NCBI GenBank assembly: GCA_003415625.1
Contig: PYIU01000003.1
Location: forward strand, 1,798,001 to 1,862,000
Direction of reading: 5' to 3'
Length of the DNA: 64,000 nucleotides
Origin: Aquanectria penicillioides
Lineage: Eukaryota; Ascomycota; Sordariomycetes; Hypocreales; Nectriaceae
Position numbers and translations under genes: made by a program. Position 1 is the stretch's first letter, and every line of letters begins with the position of its first letter. This document shows positions 12,468-24,400 of the stretch, one piece after another. The notes beneath the pieces were generated by a model. The model ran no database searches, was not told where the DNA came from, and saw nothing but the letters and a program-made list of their open reading frames with translations.

Positions 12468-13370
12468 CTATACCTTGCGGAAGCACAAGGTGGTGATGGT
12501 TTGGCCTTTTGCGCCGCCGAAGCTGAACGTCTTGTATTCGACCCGGCCAGCCAGATCGAAGCCTCCCTCATCAGGTTTACGCTGAAACCAGCTCCGAAGC
12601 TCGGGCTCAGTCCAGTTGCAGCTCGTGATGAGGAGAATTCCACCCTTCTTGACAAGCGGCAGGACGCGATCACGGTATCCCTCAAAGAGGCGTCGGCCCT
12701 GGGCGTCCTTTTCATCGCTCAATGAAATGGCATCAAAGGTGCCCTTGTCCAACACAACGTCCCAGCCGTCAGTCTGGGCCTCGCTTAAGACGGCATCATA
12801 GGACCCAGCAATGAGGTCCCACTCTTCAAATTCGACCGGTTTTGAGGGCTCGGCGGTATCGTCCTCGTCGTCTTGCTGCTTTGACGCGGCGACCTGGCGG
12901 GCGAGGGCGACGCTCTGAGGGCTGTAGTCGACGCCAAGGGCTCGACCAGGCCAGGCCTCGTCGCGAAGGGCGAAAAGCAGGGAGCCATTACCACAGCCGA
13001 GGTCAAGGAAAGCGGCGTCTTCGCGGGAGAGTGAGAGTCTTGGGCGGCAGGTGTGAGGTCGATTTCGCCGTCGGCGAGGCGCTCGAGGAAGTCGAGGATC
13101 TTTGCTTCAGCGTCGGAGTCGTCGAACCAGACGGTACCGATGTCGGAGGGATCGGCAGCGTGGTTAGAGATTTCGCGGATGTAGAGACTATTCCAGCTGT
13201 TGTTCAAAGGGGAGGATGTCAGTCAGAGGTGCAGCAAGTGTAGAAAGGTAGGAATTCGACGAGGGAGTATGTGATGTTGATGTTAGTGGTGGGGGTCGGA
13301 GGACTACGCACTATTCTTTTGTGCCGAGTTGGGAGGGCTCGAGGTGCTGGGGTTGGTCACTCGAGGACAT
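12468..13370 (-). CDS. EFM4: eEF1A lysine N-methyltransferase Efm4 (METTL10 family); one frame break
   Basis: A SAM-dependent seven-beta-strand methyltransferase; the yeast and human relatives methylate a lysine of elongation factor 1A. Exon 1 is 13312–13370 (MSSSDQPQHLEPSQLGTKEY). The intron is 13197–13311 (GTGCGT/CAG). Exon 2 is 12468–13196. Visible features are WFDDSDAEAKILDFL, SAM motif I FLDLGCGNGSLLFAL, GVDYSPQSV, and the family motif LDKGTFDAISLS followed by LLITSCNWT. The frame breaks between the DLTPAA segment and motif I at 13042–13044, a C run on the coding strand. One missing C there joins the two frames and gives about 262 residues. The motifs on both sides are intact, so an assembly error is the likely cause. 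Confidence 0.88.
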
Positions 13371-14872
13371 TGCAGTGGGTATGTTTCAGAAGGAAGCTAA
13401 GGAAAGAGGGCGGATTAGGGGTCAAGGGACGTTTGCGACAGTCGTGATGATGGGCGTTGGCACAGTCGATATTATGGACTGGAAAGATTTGGGACTCGAT
13501 TGATGATTGATGGTGGGGGTTGATGCAGTTGCCCGAAACAGCAGGCGGTGAGATGAGGGGCACCAGCTCGGCGCATGTAGAGGCACGTCGAAACAAAGCA
13601 GGTACAGAACATGCAATGTAGCTTCCCGCTCGTGAATATACACTCACGCAGACATTCATGTGAATAATTAGAACCTTACGTGAAAAATCCCAGGGAATAT
13701 ACCAGGCATATTGCAAGACCTGCTGTATCCCTCCCAATCCGCACAACAGGCAGAGGCCATTTTAAGTTACCACTGAGCACTCCGATAAAATGCTGAGATG
13801 GCTCTCCTTAAAGCTAAGTTGCTGTCAATATATGAGATAGCCCCCTTCTCTCCAAAGACCGTCTGTCTTTCTTGAGACACATCAAGTCTCCTTTTTCATC
13901 CAATCCAAGGCCCGTAGAGTACCGCAAGGCTTGCTCCCACCAGTATGTAGGTCCGATGAAGCTCATATTTTCATCCCCAGAGCAGCTATCGAACACCTGT
14001 TGGGCCAAGGATGAGTACAGCGTCACCGCAATCACGCGATATAGGCCGGTAGCTGACGTGGGTTTAATGTAAAGATCATCAAGAATGTCAAATTAACATG
14101 TAACAACTCGGTTAGATTCCATCCACCGACTCTCTCAACATTCATCACTCAGTCGGCAAACCATCTTCCTTTGAGGCACTCAATATATCCAGGTTTCCTT
14201 GTATGGGTAAGCTTAGGCATATCTGTTCAACTGTAGGTCATAGCAGTATGGCAAGCGACATCACACAGATCAGGCGAGGCGCAGGGACGAAGGGACAAGT
14301 TGTACGGGTCATTACACTCTCGCATTCAAGCCAGGGTAATTGGCGATGGAACAAGGTCCGTCCTCTTTCTAGATATTAGAAATTTCCTTTTCCAACGGAC
14401 AAGTGAAGAACAACGCCTTCCCTTCCTTGTAACAACCGGCGCATTAAAAAAAATGTGGTAGGAACGGCCATGATTGTTATAAAGTAATCACGAGCGAATA
14501 GTGGGACCGGGCTGCCATTATATAATGGGCCGCTCCTTGCTTCATCCTTTCCCCTTATATATTATATTTGTATATATGCCATCCATCCGTTGTCTTCTGT
14601 GATTTTTTTTTCAGAGGGGGTTTCATGAGGGCGAGACCATCTCGTCCTGAGGATCGTCATAAGCATCCAAACCGTCAACTAGAGATAAAACCAATCAAGT
14701 TCCCAACACCAGGCCCATGTGACATAAAACCAAGGCTTCCCAAGCAACATCCCATAAAGAAAACAACAACCAAGCAGAAATGGAACAATCGACCGCAACC
14801 ACCCGCAGTGAGCGGGGGACGGGGTCAGGGTCAAAGAGTTTTTTACGTTTACTACTTTCCTTGCGGTGCGGC
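13371..14872. other. intergenic region EFM4 / TIF6
   Basis: This 1.5-kb region contains the EFM4 promoter side and the TIF6 3' flank. A minus-strand open frame at 13814–14035 contains MSFIGPTYWWEQALRYSTGL, which looks protein-like, but it lacks an ATG and I do not recognise it. A/T-rich DNA lies around 14440–14580. Confidence 0.5.
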
Positions 14873-15969
14873 TTAGTAGAAACTCTCGACCATGGTGTCC
14901 TTCATGCTGGTGTTGATGTTGCTGGGGCCCTGGCCCTCGCCGAGGCGGAAGACACTCTCGATAACACTGAGCTCGGTAGCGGTGGTGTCAAGGCCAGTGA
15001 CGGCGAGCCAGTCGTTGACAACCATGCCGGCGCCGACGACGTTGGAACCACGGTTCACGGAACCGGCGACGAGGGGAACCTGGAGGAGTGACGACAGCTC
15101 GTCCTGGTCCTGGATGGAGGTCTTGGGATGCACGAGACCACCCTGGTTGGAGAGGCTCATGTAGGAACCGACGAGCACATTGTCGGCAACGGTCTGGCGA
15201 AAGACTTCGACGCCCAGAACGTCGGCGATGATCTCCTCGGTCTCTCGCTCAAGATCGGGGTGGATCAGGGCAATGTGGTCGTTTGTGACGATGACGTTGC
15301 CGAGAGCGGACAGGCGCTCCTCGATGCGCTGGATACGGACCGAGTCGGGGAGGGAGTTCCTCAAGTGCTGGAGCTCCTGGTCGGTGGTGGTGGTGGGAAC
15401 GAGGAGGCCCTTGCGATTACCAGCGGTGAGGCGACCGATGATGCGGGTGCCAGCGATGGTGGTTCGGACGGTGGGGACGAGGTCTTGGAGTTCAGCCTCG
15501 AAGACGCTGGGAGGGAAGAGTCAGCCAAGATGCTCAAGTCAAAAGAAGGAATCTATCATGGAGTTGAAGGAAAGAAACAGATGTCGGGGAAGGGAAGAGT
15601 TTCAACATCTGTAGTCACGACGCTATCCGGTGACTGGATACAGTAGGGTGAAGGAAAAAAAAACTAACCTGTAGAAGTTCTCGCTGGCGCCGAGGGCAAC
15701 AAGAGCATAGGAATTGGTAAGGGTGGAAAAAACACCAATCCTACCCAGCGCAAAGAATTAGCATATTGTACTGGTTGATTTTCCTCTCCCCTTTGCCCTC
15801 CCCGCTGCTGGAGGAAGGAGGGGGGATTGAACAAGAGGTGAGCAGGCGTATCTGCAACGCTGCATCACAAATGGCGGGGGCGGGGTTCGCATCCTCGTGA
15901 GGATGAGACGAGCAGCAAGGTGGGAGGTACATACTCGTTGGAGTTCTCGAACTGAGCGCGGACCGCCAT
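14873..15969 (-). CDS. TIF6: eukaryotic translation initiation factor 6
   Basis: Predicted 246-residue eIF6, the anti-association factor that binds the 60S subunit and is needed for 60S biogenesis in the nucleolus. Exons are 15935–15969 ([12 protein letters not shown]), 15669–15740 and 14873–15506. Introns are 15741–15934 and 15507–15668, with donors GTATGT and GTTAGT. The protein reads continuously through [20 protein letters not shown], the pentein-fold core, [12 protein letters not shown] and [19 protein letters not shown]. Length and sequence are typical and no breaks are seen. The C-terminal tail ends [11 protein letters not shown]. Confidence 0.97.
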
Positions 15970-16229
15970 GACTGCTGAGGTTGTCTGAGTGGTTGCGGTA
16001 TTTGTGTTTAAAATTTCGAGGAGAGGGGAGGGGTGAAGAAGGGCTCTGTTGTGTGTTGAAGAGCCTGAACGGTTGCTGTTGTCTGGAAGTGTTGAAGGTT
16101 TGCGGATGTCGCAATTGAAAGGCGGATGAATTGGGGCTGGGAGGTTTTTTTTTTTCTGCCCCTCTTGTCGAAAGCTTGCCCGCCTTTATGTAAGAATTCG
16201 AAAAGACGCCTGGTCTGGGTTGCAAGTAC

Positions 16230-16285
16230 AAGGCTCACAGGGCTCCTCAGGGCTCACTCAGGGCTCACTCAGGGCTCCTCAGGGG
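16230..16285. repeat. tandem repeat of about 11 bases (GGGCTCACTCA type)
   Basis: Four to five units alternate between GGGCTCACTCA and GGGCTCCTCA upstream of TIF6. Confidence 0.85.
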
Positions 16286-16400
16286 GCCCGTAGGCGGAAG
16301 GTTTCCCGCTGAAGCTTAGTTAGCTGGCACTGCAGGCTCTTGGGAGGGTCGAGAGGGGCCCCATCGTCCAAGTGGAGTGAAGTTGTTTTGTCGCATCGCA

Positions 16401-16433
16401 CCTACCTACCTAGGTACCTAGGTAGGTAGGTAG
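16401..16433. repeat. TACCTAGG palindromic repeat, copy 3
   Basis: CCTACCTACCTAGGTACC continues into TAGGTAGGTAGGTAG. The stretch is self-complementary and matches the copies at 7003 and 36292. Confidence 0.85.
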
Positions 16434-17217
16434 TCACCTAGTGCGAGGGTGACTCAGTGACTCAGCAGGAGCCCCTTCCCCCACCACATCATCGCCACCA
16501 CCCGCATCGAGGCGCCGCGAGGATGCAGACGACTACGGGCGGGGGTAATACCTAGTTAGAGTCCAATAACCTATGGCTATGACTCTTTGCTCTTGCTTAG
16601 CATCGTTCGGGTTTAATTTCCCGCTTCCTGTCTGCGGCTTGCCGCCCGTTCTGCGATTTGTCCATGGTGAGAAATCTGCCTTTCCCGGATGACTCCATGT
16701 TGCCCATGCCGTCCATGTCGTCCGTCCTTGCCTTCCCATGGCTGTGGAGGTGGCTTCCTCCTCATCCGTTGCTCCACCGTCCTGACCAAACAAAGGTCCC
16801 GCCCGCTTCGACTCATCCTGAGTAGCTGACGAATTCGGCAATCGTGTGTCTAGCATCATAACTCATCTTACTTTTCTACTTCCCTTGTATGTGCGTGCAT
16901 GTGTGCATGATACTACTACGGTAGTCGCCTCATCGTATGCCCGTCCTATCCTATCCTACGTATTATAATATTACCACCGTCCCGCGCAGCGAACCAAGGA
17001 CATGCACATACAATCAATCGTTCGCTTCCTCGCCTCGCTTCAGCGTTGTTGGTCAATCACCTCGTCATTTGGATTATGAGAGACAAAGGCATTCTTGAAA
17101 TAGCTCAGGTCCAAGTTAAATTAGTTCAAATGAAATTCGTCACCTTTGACCATTTCCCAACATAATCGTCACTCTTTTCTTACTATCTCCCCTTTCTCTC
17201 TCCACCCCATACACGCA

Positions 17218-17241
17218 CACGCACACACACACACACACACA

Positions 17242-17333
<92 letters not shown>
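17218..17333. repeat. compound (CA)n–(CT)n microsatellite
   Basis: About twelve CA units run directly into more than forty CT units, with one interruption near 17302. The element is about 115 bases long. Confidence 0.95.
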
Positions 17334-17338
<5 letters not shown>

Positions 17339-17845
17339 TTTCCTCCACCACAAGATCCAGCCAGCCCCAAGTGTGACTACGGTCAAATGTGGTGTGTATA
17401 TATAAAGACGGCAAACCAGCCAAGTGCCTCCTGGCACCCTAGCCGGCGTCACCTTCAAAAAAAATTGTTCCATAAAGAAAATATATATCCTTCATCATCC
17501 CGTCATTTGCCTTGCCTTCATAACCGCGTCCATCCATTTCATCCCATACTAGGCCATGTTGCCATGCCCATTCTGGGATTTTCAGGGAATCTCTCGGCCA
17601 CCTTCATCGTCGTCATCATCATCATCATCTTCTTCTTCTTCTTTCTTCATGTCCTTCATATCCTCCTCTCCCCCCTGTGTATGACTGTTTCCCAACTCCT
17701 CCCTCCCTGCCGTCTTGTCTAGGCCACCCAGCCACCTTTCGTCCGGAATTTCCCAACTCCAAAGACCATGATCGCCAGGCCGCTCATGTCTCCTCCATCT
17801 CGCGCATACATTCCTCGCCATCTTCCACACTCCATTTCCCCCTCT

Positions 17846-20391
17846 CTAAAGGGTCCAGACTGGCGCCTTCATCAACACCTGTCTTCCTCTCACCTCCAGC
17901 GCAATGAACCCGGCGAATCGAACCCGGCTCGGGTCTTTGAGTAGCGCTGAAATTCCTTCCACGTCAGTATCCGTCATTCCACTGGTTGAAATCTCGCTGC
18001 TCTCCCTCCCAATTGCACCGGGCTTGGGTGCCTTCTTTGACGTACCAGTGTTGGCGTTGTCGCCTCGTCCTTGTCCATTCCTGTCCTTGGGCCCTTCCTC
18101 ATCTTCCTTTTCGCCCTCATCCTTGTGTGCTTCCAAAGCTGGCAATGGAGTCTTCTCCACTTCCATCAAGTGCGGCTGCACAATGTCCCCTGGTAGAGGG
18201 TACGTGATGGCGACGTCACGGCTCTCCATGGGAAGGTTAGCCGCAATGCCTACTGCCAACTCCACGATCATCGAGGTGCTGCCTTCTACGCCGGGTGGTG
18301 GCGGGTTGTTGAGGAACTGGTATAGGCATGCCGTCAGGTTGCTCGTTGCCTTGTCAGTGAACAAGGTGCGACTCTCTGCCATGGCTGGTGAGTTGAGATG
18401 TCGGTGCAGGCCCTCAAGCGTTGTCATACGCCAAGTGACCACCTTGTTCGTAAGAGCGTCAAACTCTTCCTGGCTACCTATAGTGTGGGCGTTGTGCCGA
18501 ATGCCCATCTCAATCTCTTTGAGGTCTTGGCTCATCTGAGGATCCAAGCCAGGGTGGAAGCACTTGTTGAACACTTCTTCGACCAGCCATCGTGAGATCA
18601 CAGCACGTCCCACCGCCGTCATTTCCTGCTTGCCCGTTTTCAAAGCATCCGCGCTGACGTACTTGTCTAGCCACTGTGGCACGCATCGCCAGTCCTTGCG
18701 AATGTTGAACGACAGGTTGTTGATGGCGCCGTTGAGTCTGTTGAATCGGGTCGAATACTCGTTATCATCAAGTGCAGTCCGCGACTGGGACATGCGCTGG
18801 TTGGCAACAGCGTTCTGGAGCTGTTCAACCTGGCTGCCGAGAGCCTCGATCTGGGACTTGCCATCGAAGTAGAGCCGCTTCACGTTCTTGTACTTGGTCA
18901 CTGCCATTTCAGTTAGCAAAGACATGTCTCACATTCAAGTGCAGCAAGTAGACTACGGGGTCGCATACATAGATCTTTGAACTGCTTATCGGCCTCGTTG
19001 GGTTCGCTGGGGACCGCAGACGCTGGCTGGGGGCTGTCTCGGCCCTGGTCCACTGCCTGGCCCTCAAACTGGGGCGGCGGTGGCCTCTCGCCTCGGTAAA
19101 CGGGCGGCTGGCCCTGTCCGGGGGGACCTTGTCCAGGGGGCACTGGGGGGAGGGGATTCATGGCGTTCAGAGGCGCGGTGCCGTGACGGTATGGCGGAGG
19201 GCCGGATGGAGGGTCACGGAGGTTGTTCTCGGCGTCAGGGTTACGGCGGGGGGGCGGAGGGCCTCCGGCTGGTGGTGCCATGCCCAATTGCTGGGGCTGT
19301 GGGGTAGTTTGTTGAACGGGGGGAGGCTCGGGGTAGAGCCGTGGTTTTGCACGTAGACAGAATGGTTCACCGCAGGCGATGTTTGTGCGGAGTGCAAGGT
19401 GGCAGAGCGTTGATCCGAGTCGGTGATGGGCGACTCATGCGAGAACTGGGACACTGTTTCGGGGTTCTGTGGATGGGAGCTTGGACCCAGGTGAGTGTGT
19501 GCAATCCTCGATTCCCCACCTTGGAGAGCGCTAGGCGGATATTGCTGCGGCTGCTGGTTGGTAAAGGCGTAGTTCTGTTGCGATGGGGGGTTCTGTGGTG
19601 AGGGATGTTGGTCGTAGGTGCCCGGGTCGAAGTGAGGCTGTAGTGATTGTTGGTCTTGGGGATGAACCTGGACGTGGGGTTGAAGCGGCAGCGGCAGGTG
19701 CTGTTGTTGCTGTTGCTGTTGCTGCTGCTGCTGCTGCTGCTGCTGGGGCGGGGCTTGATGTTCGCCGTAGACGTCTTCGTCGTAGATTGGCTGGTCTACC
19801 TCTTGGGTGGCAGGGACGTGACGGATGGTGTTTTGAGGGATAACACGGGAGGTCTGCGACGTGGAATGGGAGTTAGATTCGTATGCAGAGTAGTATTCAT
19901 CAACGTCGCCGCGACCTTGGAGGGGAGAGGGATGCGAGAAGTAAGGGGCAGGCTGAGCGTCAGCAGGAGTGCGGGCTTGTGCTGGCGGCTGCTGCCAATC
20001 GAGGCCGGGGTTCTGGGGTTGGGGTTGGGTTTGGGTTCGGGCGGCTTGGGCTTGGAATGGGGTCTGGACCTGGGCCGGGGCTGCGAGGGCGGCCGTGGCT
20101 GATTGGGGTTGGCTATGGGCGGGAGAGAAGGATTGCGATGGAGAGGGAGAGTGGGACTGGGACTGGGACTGGGACCGGGAATGAGAGTGAGATTGAGAAT
20201 GGGACGGTGAGAGGGAGTGAGATTGAGATTGGGACGGTGGAGGATTCTGGCCGTGGCCGAGGTGCGAGAAGGAGGTTTTGATGGAGGGCGGTGGATTGCT
20301 CACCCTCTGTGATGCTCGGCGAGTGAGGACCTTGGGGCCTTCGTATGCGGGCTGTTGATGACTGTGATTGATGCCGATGCCGTGGTGTAGC

Positions 20392-20426
<35 letters not shown>

Positions 20427-21422
20427 TTGTTGTTGCAGCTGTTGCTGTTGCTGTTGCTGCTGGTCAGGATGCGAGCCCTTGTGGCCAGACCCAAAGATGC
20501 CTCTAATCAATCTACTACGGGTCGACCGCTTCTCCGATGCGTGTTGCTGCTGGCCCTGCTGGGTTTGTTGGCCCTGCTGCGGCTGAGGGGAGACGGGAGC
20601 GTGGCCGTGACCGTAGCTTACGGCGCTGCTGAGATCGTCGACTGAGGCAGCGGCGATACCATAGGGCAGCCCGGGTTGCTGCTGGGGAAGGTGGGTACTG
20701 TATCGAATGCTCTGGGAGCGACCCAGAACAGCACGGTCGACGAACTCGTGATGGGGTTGGTTTTGATTCCCGTCAAACACGGGGGAGGAGCCGACACCCT
20801 GATGATTGGGGTTAGGGCTCTGCTGCAGCGACGGGATGTTGATGGCTGCGTTGGTGCTACTAGCAGCTGACGGCGAGTTGTAGAGGTGCGGCGGGGGAGG
20901 GGCGCCGGTGGACGAGGGCGAGGATTCAAGCGGCGGGGGCGGTTGGGACTGGCCCTGCGGCTGCGATTGATGCGGTAGCAGCGGCGGCGGCTGCTGCTGC
21001 TGTTGATGAGGATGGTGAAGGAGAGGCGGCTGTCCCCCTTGGTGTTGTGGTTGCTGTTGGAGATGGTGAGGTGGAGGCGGCGGCCGTGAATCAAACGACT
21101 CGCTGGAGCTGTAGGCGGTGTTGTGGGACGACGACAAGGCTGAAGGGGGGGTTGCTGTTGAGTGAGCAAGGGCGTGCGCACTGGCGTTGGCGCTGGCGTT
21201 GTGGGCGGGCGAGTCGGCCTCCTCCAGCAGAACCTGGTGGTTCTGGCTCTGCTGAAGCGGCGGCGGCGGCTGCTGCTGACTATGCTGTCGCTGGTGCTGC
21301 CCCGTCGCACTCGCACTTGCGCTCGTCCTCCCAGCGCCGCCTCCGCTCGACGACGACTGCGACTCGACGAGCGCGTGCTGGGACCGGTTGCTGTGCCTGC
21401 CGAGGCGACTGAAGGCCGGCAT
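17846..21422 (-). CDS. uncharacterised Q-rich protein with conserved C-terminal helical region; one frame break
   Basis: I recognise no named family. The predicted product is about 1,169 residues, from exon 1 at 18969–21422 and exon 2 at 17846–18900 (intron GTATGC/CTAAC/CAG). The first 800 residues are low-complexity: polyQ tracts, SQSHSHS repeats, proline runs and a basic patch near SRLIRGIFGSGHKG. The last 350 residues look folded. A coiled coil (DGKSQIEALGSQVEQLQ) is followed by helical sequence with LSFNIRKDWRCVPQWLDKY and AVGRAVISRWLVEEVF, then an acidic Lys-rich linker and a short tail. The two reading frames meet at a C run (19318–19323 on the plus strand). One missing C there restores continuity and phase. 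The strongly conserved-looking C-terminus suggests an adaptor or regulatory role, but function is unknown. Confidence 0.8.
19698..19744. repeat. CAG/CTG trinucleotide tract coding polyQ
   Basis: A run of TGT/TGC triplets encodes about 17 glutamines on the minus strand within the Q-rich gene. Confidence 0.9.
20395..20461. repeat. CAG/CTG trinucleotide tract coding polyQ, second
   Basis: About 22 glutamine codons, interrupted by one Leu codon, lie on the minus strand within the Q-rich gene. Confidence 0.9.
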
Positions 21423-24400
21423 CCTCGGTCCTCAATCAACGAAGGGATTGGCGACGGTTGACGCGGACAGGCGAAACCTGGGGGGGCTTCGGAGGGTTTG
21501 GTTTCGCGGGGGATGGACGACGAAGAGGGAGGAAGAGAGTGAAAAGAGAATCAGAGCCTGGACGACCGAGGGGTGACGTTGTTGGGGGTGGATTGGATGG
21601 GTGCGCCGACACGAGGCCCGGTGTCAGTCTGTTCTTTCTAGTTGGCCTCGTCTGCTAGGGGTCAAACTATAACCGTTGCCTTGAGGTCCAGCGCTGAGAT
21701 TTGGTGCAGATAACCCGCTGAAGGTCCTGGAGACGATCCGCCACTGCCCTGAAGTGGCCGGTGGTGGAGGCGGCGTCGTACCTAAGGTGACTGAGAGCTG
21801 GGCTGACGTCGACGCCTCCATCCAATCTGTCCACCAATCCATCCGTCGACACGGGCCTGTGGGTTGGCGGGAACCCTGCAGTGGGCTGGCTCCATGTCGG
21901 CGGGGCGGGGGGGGGGGGGAGGTGGGAGGAGAGAGAGTTGCAAGGTTGCTAAGCTCCGGCGGCTTCCCCTCGCGGTTTAGTGGCTCCTGGGAGCGGCAGC
22001 AGCCCGAACACCCCGAGGGTACGCAGCACGAGAGACTTGGGCTCACTACGAAGTGCTGTTGGTTGGTAGCCAGGGACTTGATCTACCTCTCCCTTCGGGC
22101 TTAGCTTTGTTGCCGCTCTTGGGTTGCAAGCTCGGGATGAATGAATCGCTCAACTGCCCGTTGGAGGCTGTGATAAGACGTGCCAAGTTGAAGCGAAACG
22201 GCATGTAACGTTTAAAAACAGCTCGACAAGGCTCCTATTGGCTATTCGTTGGGACATAGCTTCCCGCCGGTGAGCTACCTTGTAGATGCCGAGCAGTTCG
22301 CCGAGGAATGAATGCCCAGGCTAGATGAAATGGCCGGCCTCCATCAACAAATTCGCCATACTCAAGTACAAGCAACAGGGTTGAGACAATATTAGCACAT
22401 CGCGGACACTCCGTAGCTATGAATCGTACATCCACTATTTCCCAATTTCAACAAAAGATGAGAACAAGAATCAGCCGTTCCAGAATAGCAAATACACAAT
22501 ATCCCCGGTTAATGAATGAGTGGCGAAAAACGATAATGCTACGTTGACAACAGCTTCAACTCGTTCTCTTCAGCTGTCCAGCCCAAGGTCAAGCAAGGCA
22601 ATGTCTCAAGTTTCCCACCTTGAGCTTCGCCCCTTGTCGGCACGTAGTCAAACAATTGCCATGCCATTGGCAGCATCCAAGTAAAATCCGGTTTCTCGCC
22701 TTTCACATACCTGCAGATACGGTAGGGCTGAAGCCGTTTCAAAGCACGCGCACGAATTGCATCGACCATCGACCACCGTTAGCCAGGGCTCGATACTACT
22801 TTACGCCCAGAGTCACATTCTCGGCGGAATTAAAGCGGCGTTGCCTTCTTTAAGGATTCAGCCCCTCAATTGGATCGCCGTCAGCATGGTGGCCATCCGT
22901 CTTCATCGGCCTCTCCCGCAAAGGTGCGAAGTGTCCTGTAGATGCGGGTTTCCCTCCCCCAGGGTGTTGGCACAACATCAACGTGCACGAGCCAGCTCCC
23001 TGGGAAACTGAGTAGCTGGGGAGGTAGGTAGCTGAAACCCCGGGGACGCCTGTTCCCCCTCACGCGATACGAGCAGTCCAAGATCAGAATTCCTTGCCAG
23101 CTAGGATGATACTCTTTCATCGACAGCTAGGGTTAAGCGTGCACTCATTGAGAGAAAGGGGGCAGGCTAGCTAAGCCTGGCGTGCGTAGCTCTCCCTTAG
23201 CGTCACAGTGCTAATTGCTTGGCAAGCTGGAGAGAGACAGACACAGGTAGAGAGAGAGACGTAGAGAGAGAGACGCAGAGAGAGGCTGACAAAAACCCCC
23301 AAGCTAGTTGTGAGCGTGACTTTTTTTCGTCTTTCCCATGCGAGTGTGTGGTTCGTCCCCTTCCTCCTTCAGGCTGGTCACCATCACAGCCAGCACTCTC
23401 TCAGCTGCAGCGGGACGTGGAATGAAGATGGGGTGGCGGCGTTCTCGAACGGGGCAGTGCTCCAGCCGGGCGGCTCGCTCTCCCGCATTAACAATGGAGC
23501 CCGGTGTCGACTATGGGGAACCGGCTACTTTTCATACCAGCCCCAGACTGCGAACGGGCTGGTCTTAACGAGGAGGAGACTACTACTTTGATCTCTCGGT
23601 AACCTAGAGTCGGAGAGTGAGAGAGTCGAGAGAGACAGATATCCAGAGACAAAGGGGAACCCGAGAAAGACTACCAGGATGTAAACGGTGGGCCAAATTT
23701 CGGGTTGCCTTTTTTCCCATCGCCCTTACTACAATGAGAATCAACAGCAGAACAAGTTGACGATGAGTGGAGAACCGACGAGGCGAAGCTGTCAGCCTAC
23801 ATTCCCCCTAACAACTATTAGTGTGGGCGAAATGGTAAGATCGGGCCGGCCATTGGGGGCGAGATACACGTACCAAACAACGTCTACTTCTAACGATATA
23901 CTTTGTCCACATTCATCGGCGACACTGCTGCCGCAGGACAGACAGCCCGCAAGATGCGATATACGGCCTAGTGATTGCCGGGGGTCGTGGTCAGTACATG
24001 TAGAGATTGAGATAGATTGTGGCTGTGGGAATGTAATCCCAGTCACAGTCGCAACCCTAGGTGTGAAGGATTCGCACGGCACAGAAGGGAATATTATGGG
24101 TGGCACTGGAGAAAATGGATCGATTAATGGATCGATTAACGATTCGAGGACGTGTCTTTGCATGCTCCGTGCTGTTCCGTCCAGAGACAAGGTTCTAATA
24201 ATTGTAACATCAAATTCGCTCTCGAGTTCGCTGTCGTCCCATCTTGCCCGCTGGTAAAGCCACACCTACGTATCCGCACACCGAGGATTTTCATCCCGCC
24301 TCCAGCCCAGCTGCAAACGAGGCTCGAGGGGCTCAGGGTCCTCCAGTCTTCTAGCTCTCGTCACCTTGCGGCGCCGTGACTACCTTACTGCATCGTCATG

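Larger units (their letters stand above)
15970..17845. other. intergenic region TIF6 / Q-rich gene
   Basis: This 1.9-kb region holds the TIF6 promoter side and the 3' flank of the Q-rich gene. It contains a GGGCTCACTCA tandem repeat, a TACCTAGG palindrome and a long CA/CT microsatellite. No credible coding sequence was found. Confidence 0.6.

Noticed and set aside
17140..17376. Frames encoding Ser/Leu or Arg/Glu runs over the CA/CT microsatellite
   Set aside because: They arise purely from the dinucleotide repeat.
22539..22769. 76-codon minus-strand frame starting at an ATG
   Set aside because: It reads somewhat protein-like but is short and has no family match. It has no supporting splice structure.
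23688..24257. 189-codon plus-strand frame in the 4.3-kb gap
   Set aside because: The sequence shows no domain or fungal protein signature. The opposite strand is also open over most of it, which is typical of a chance frame.
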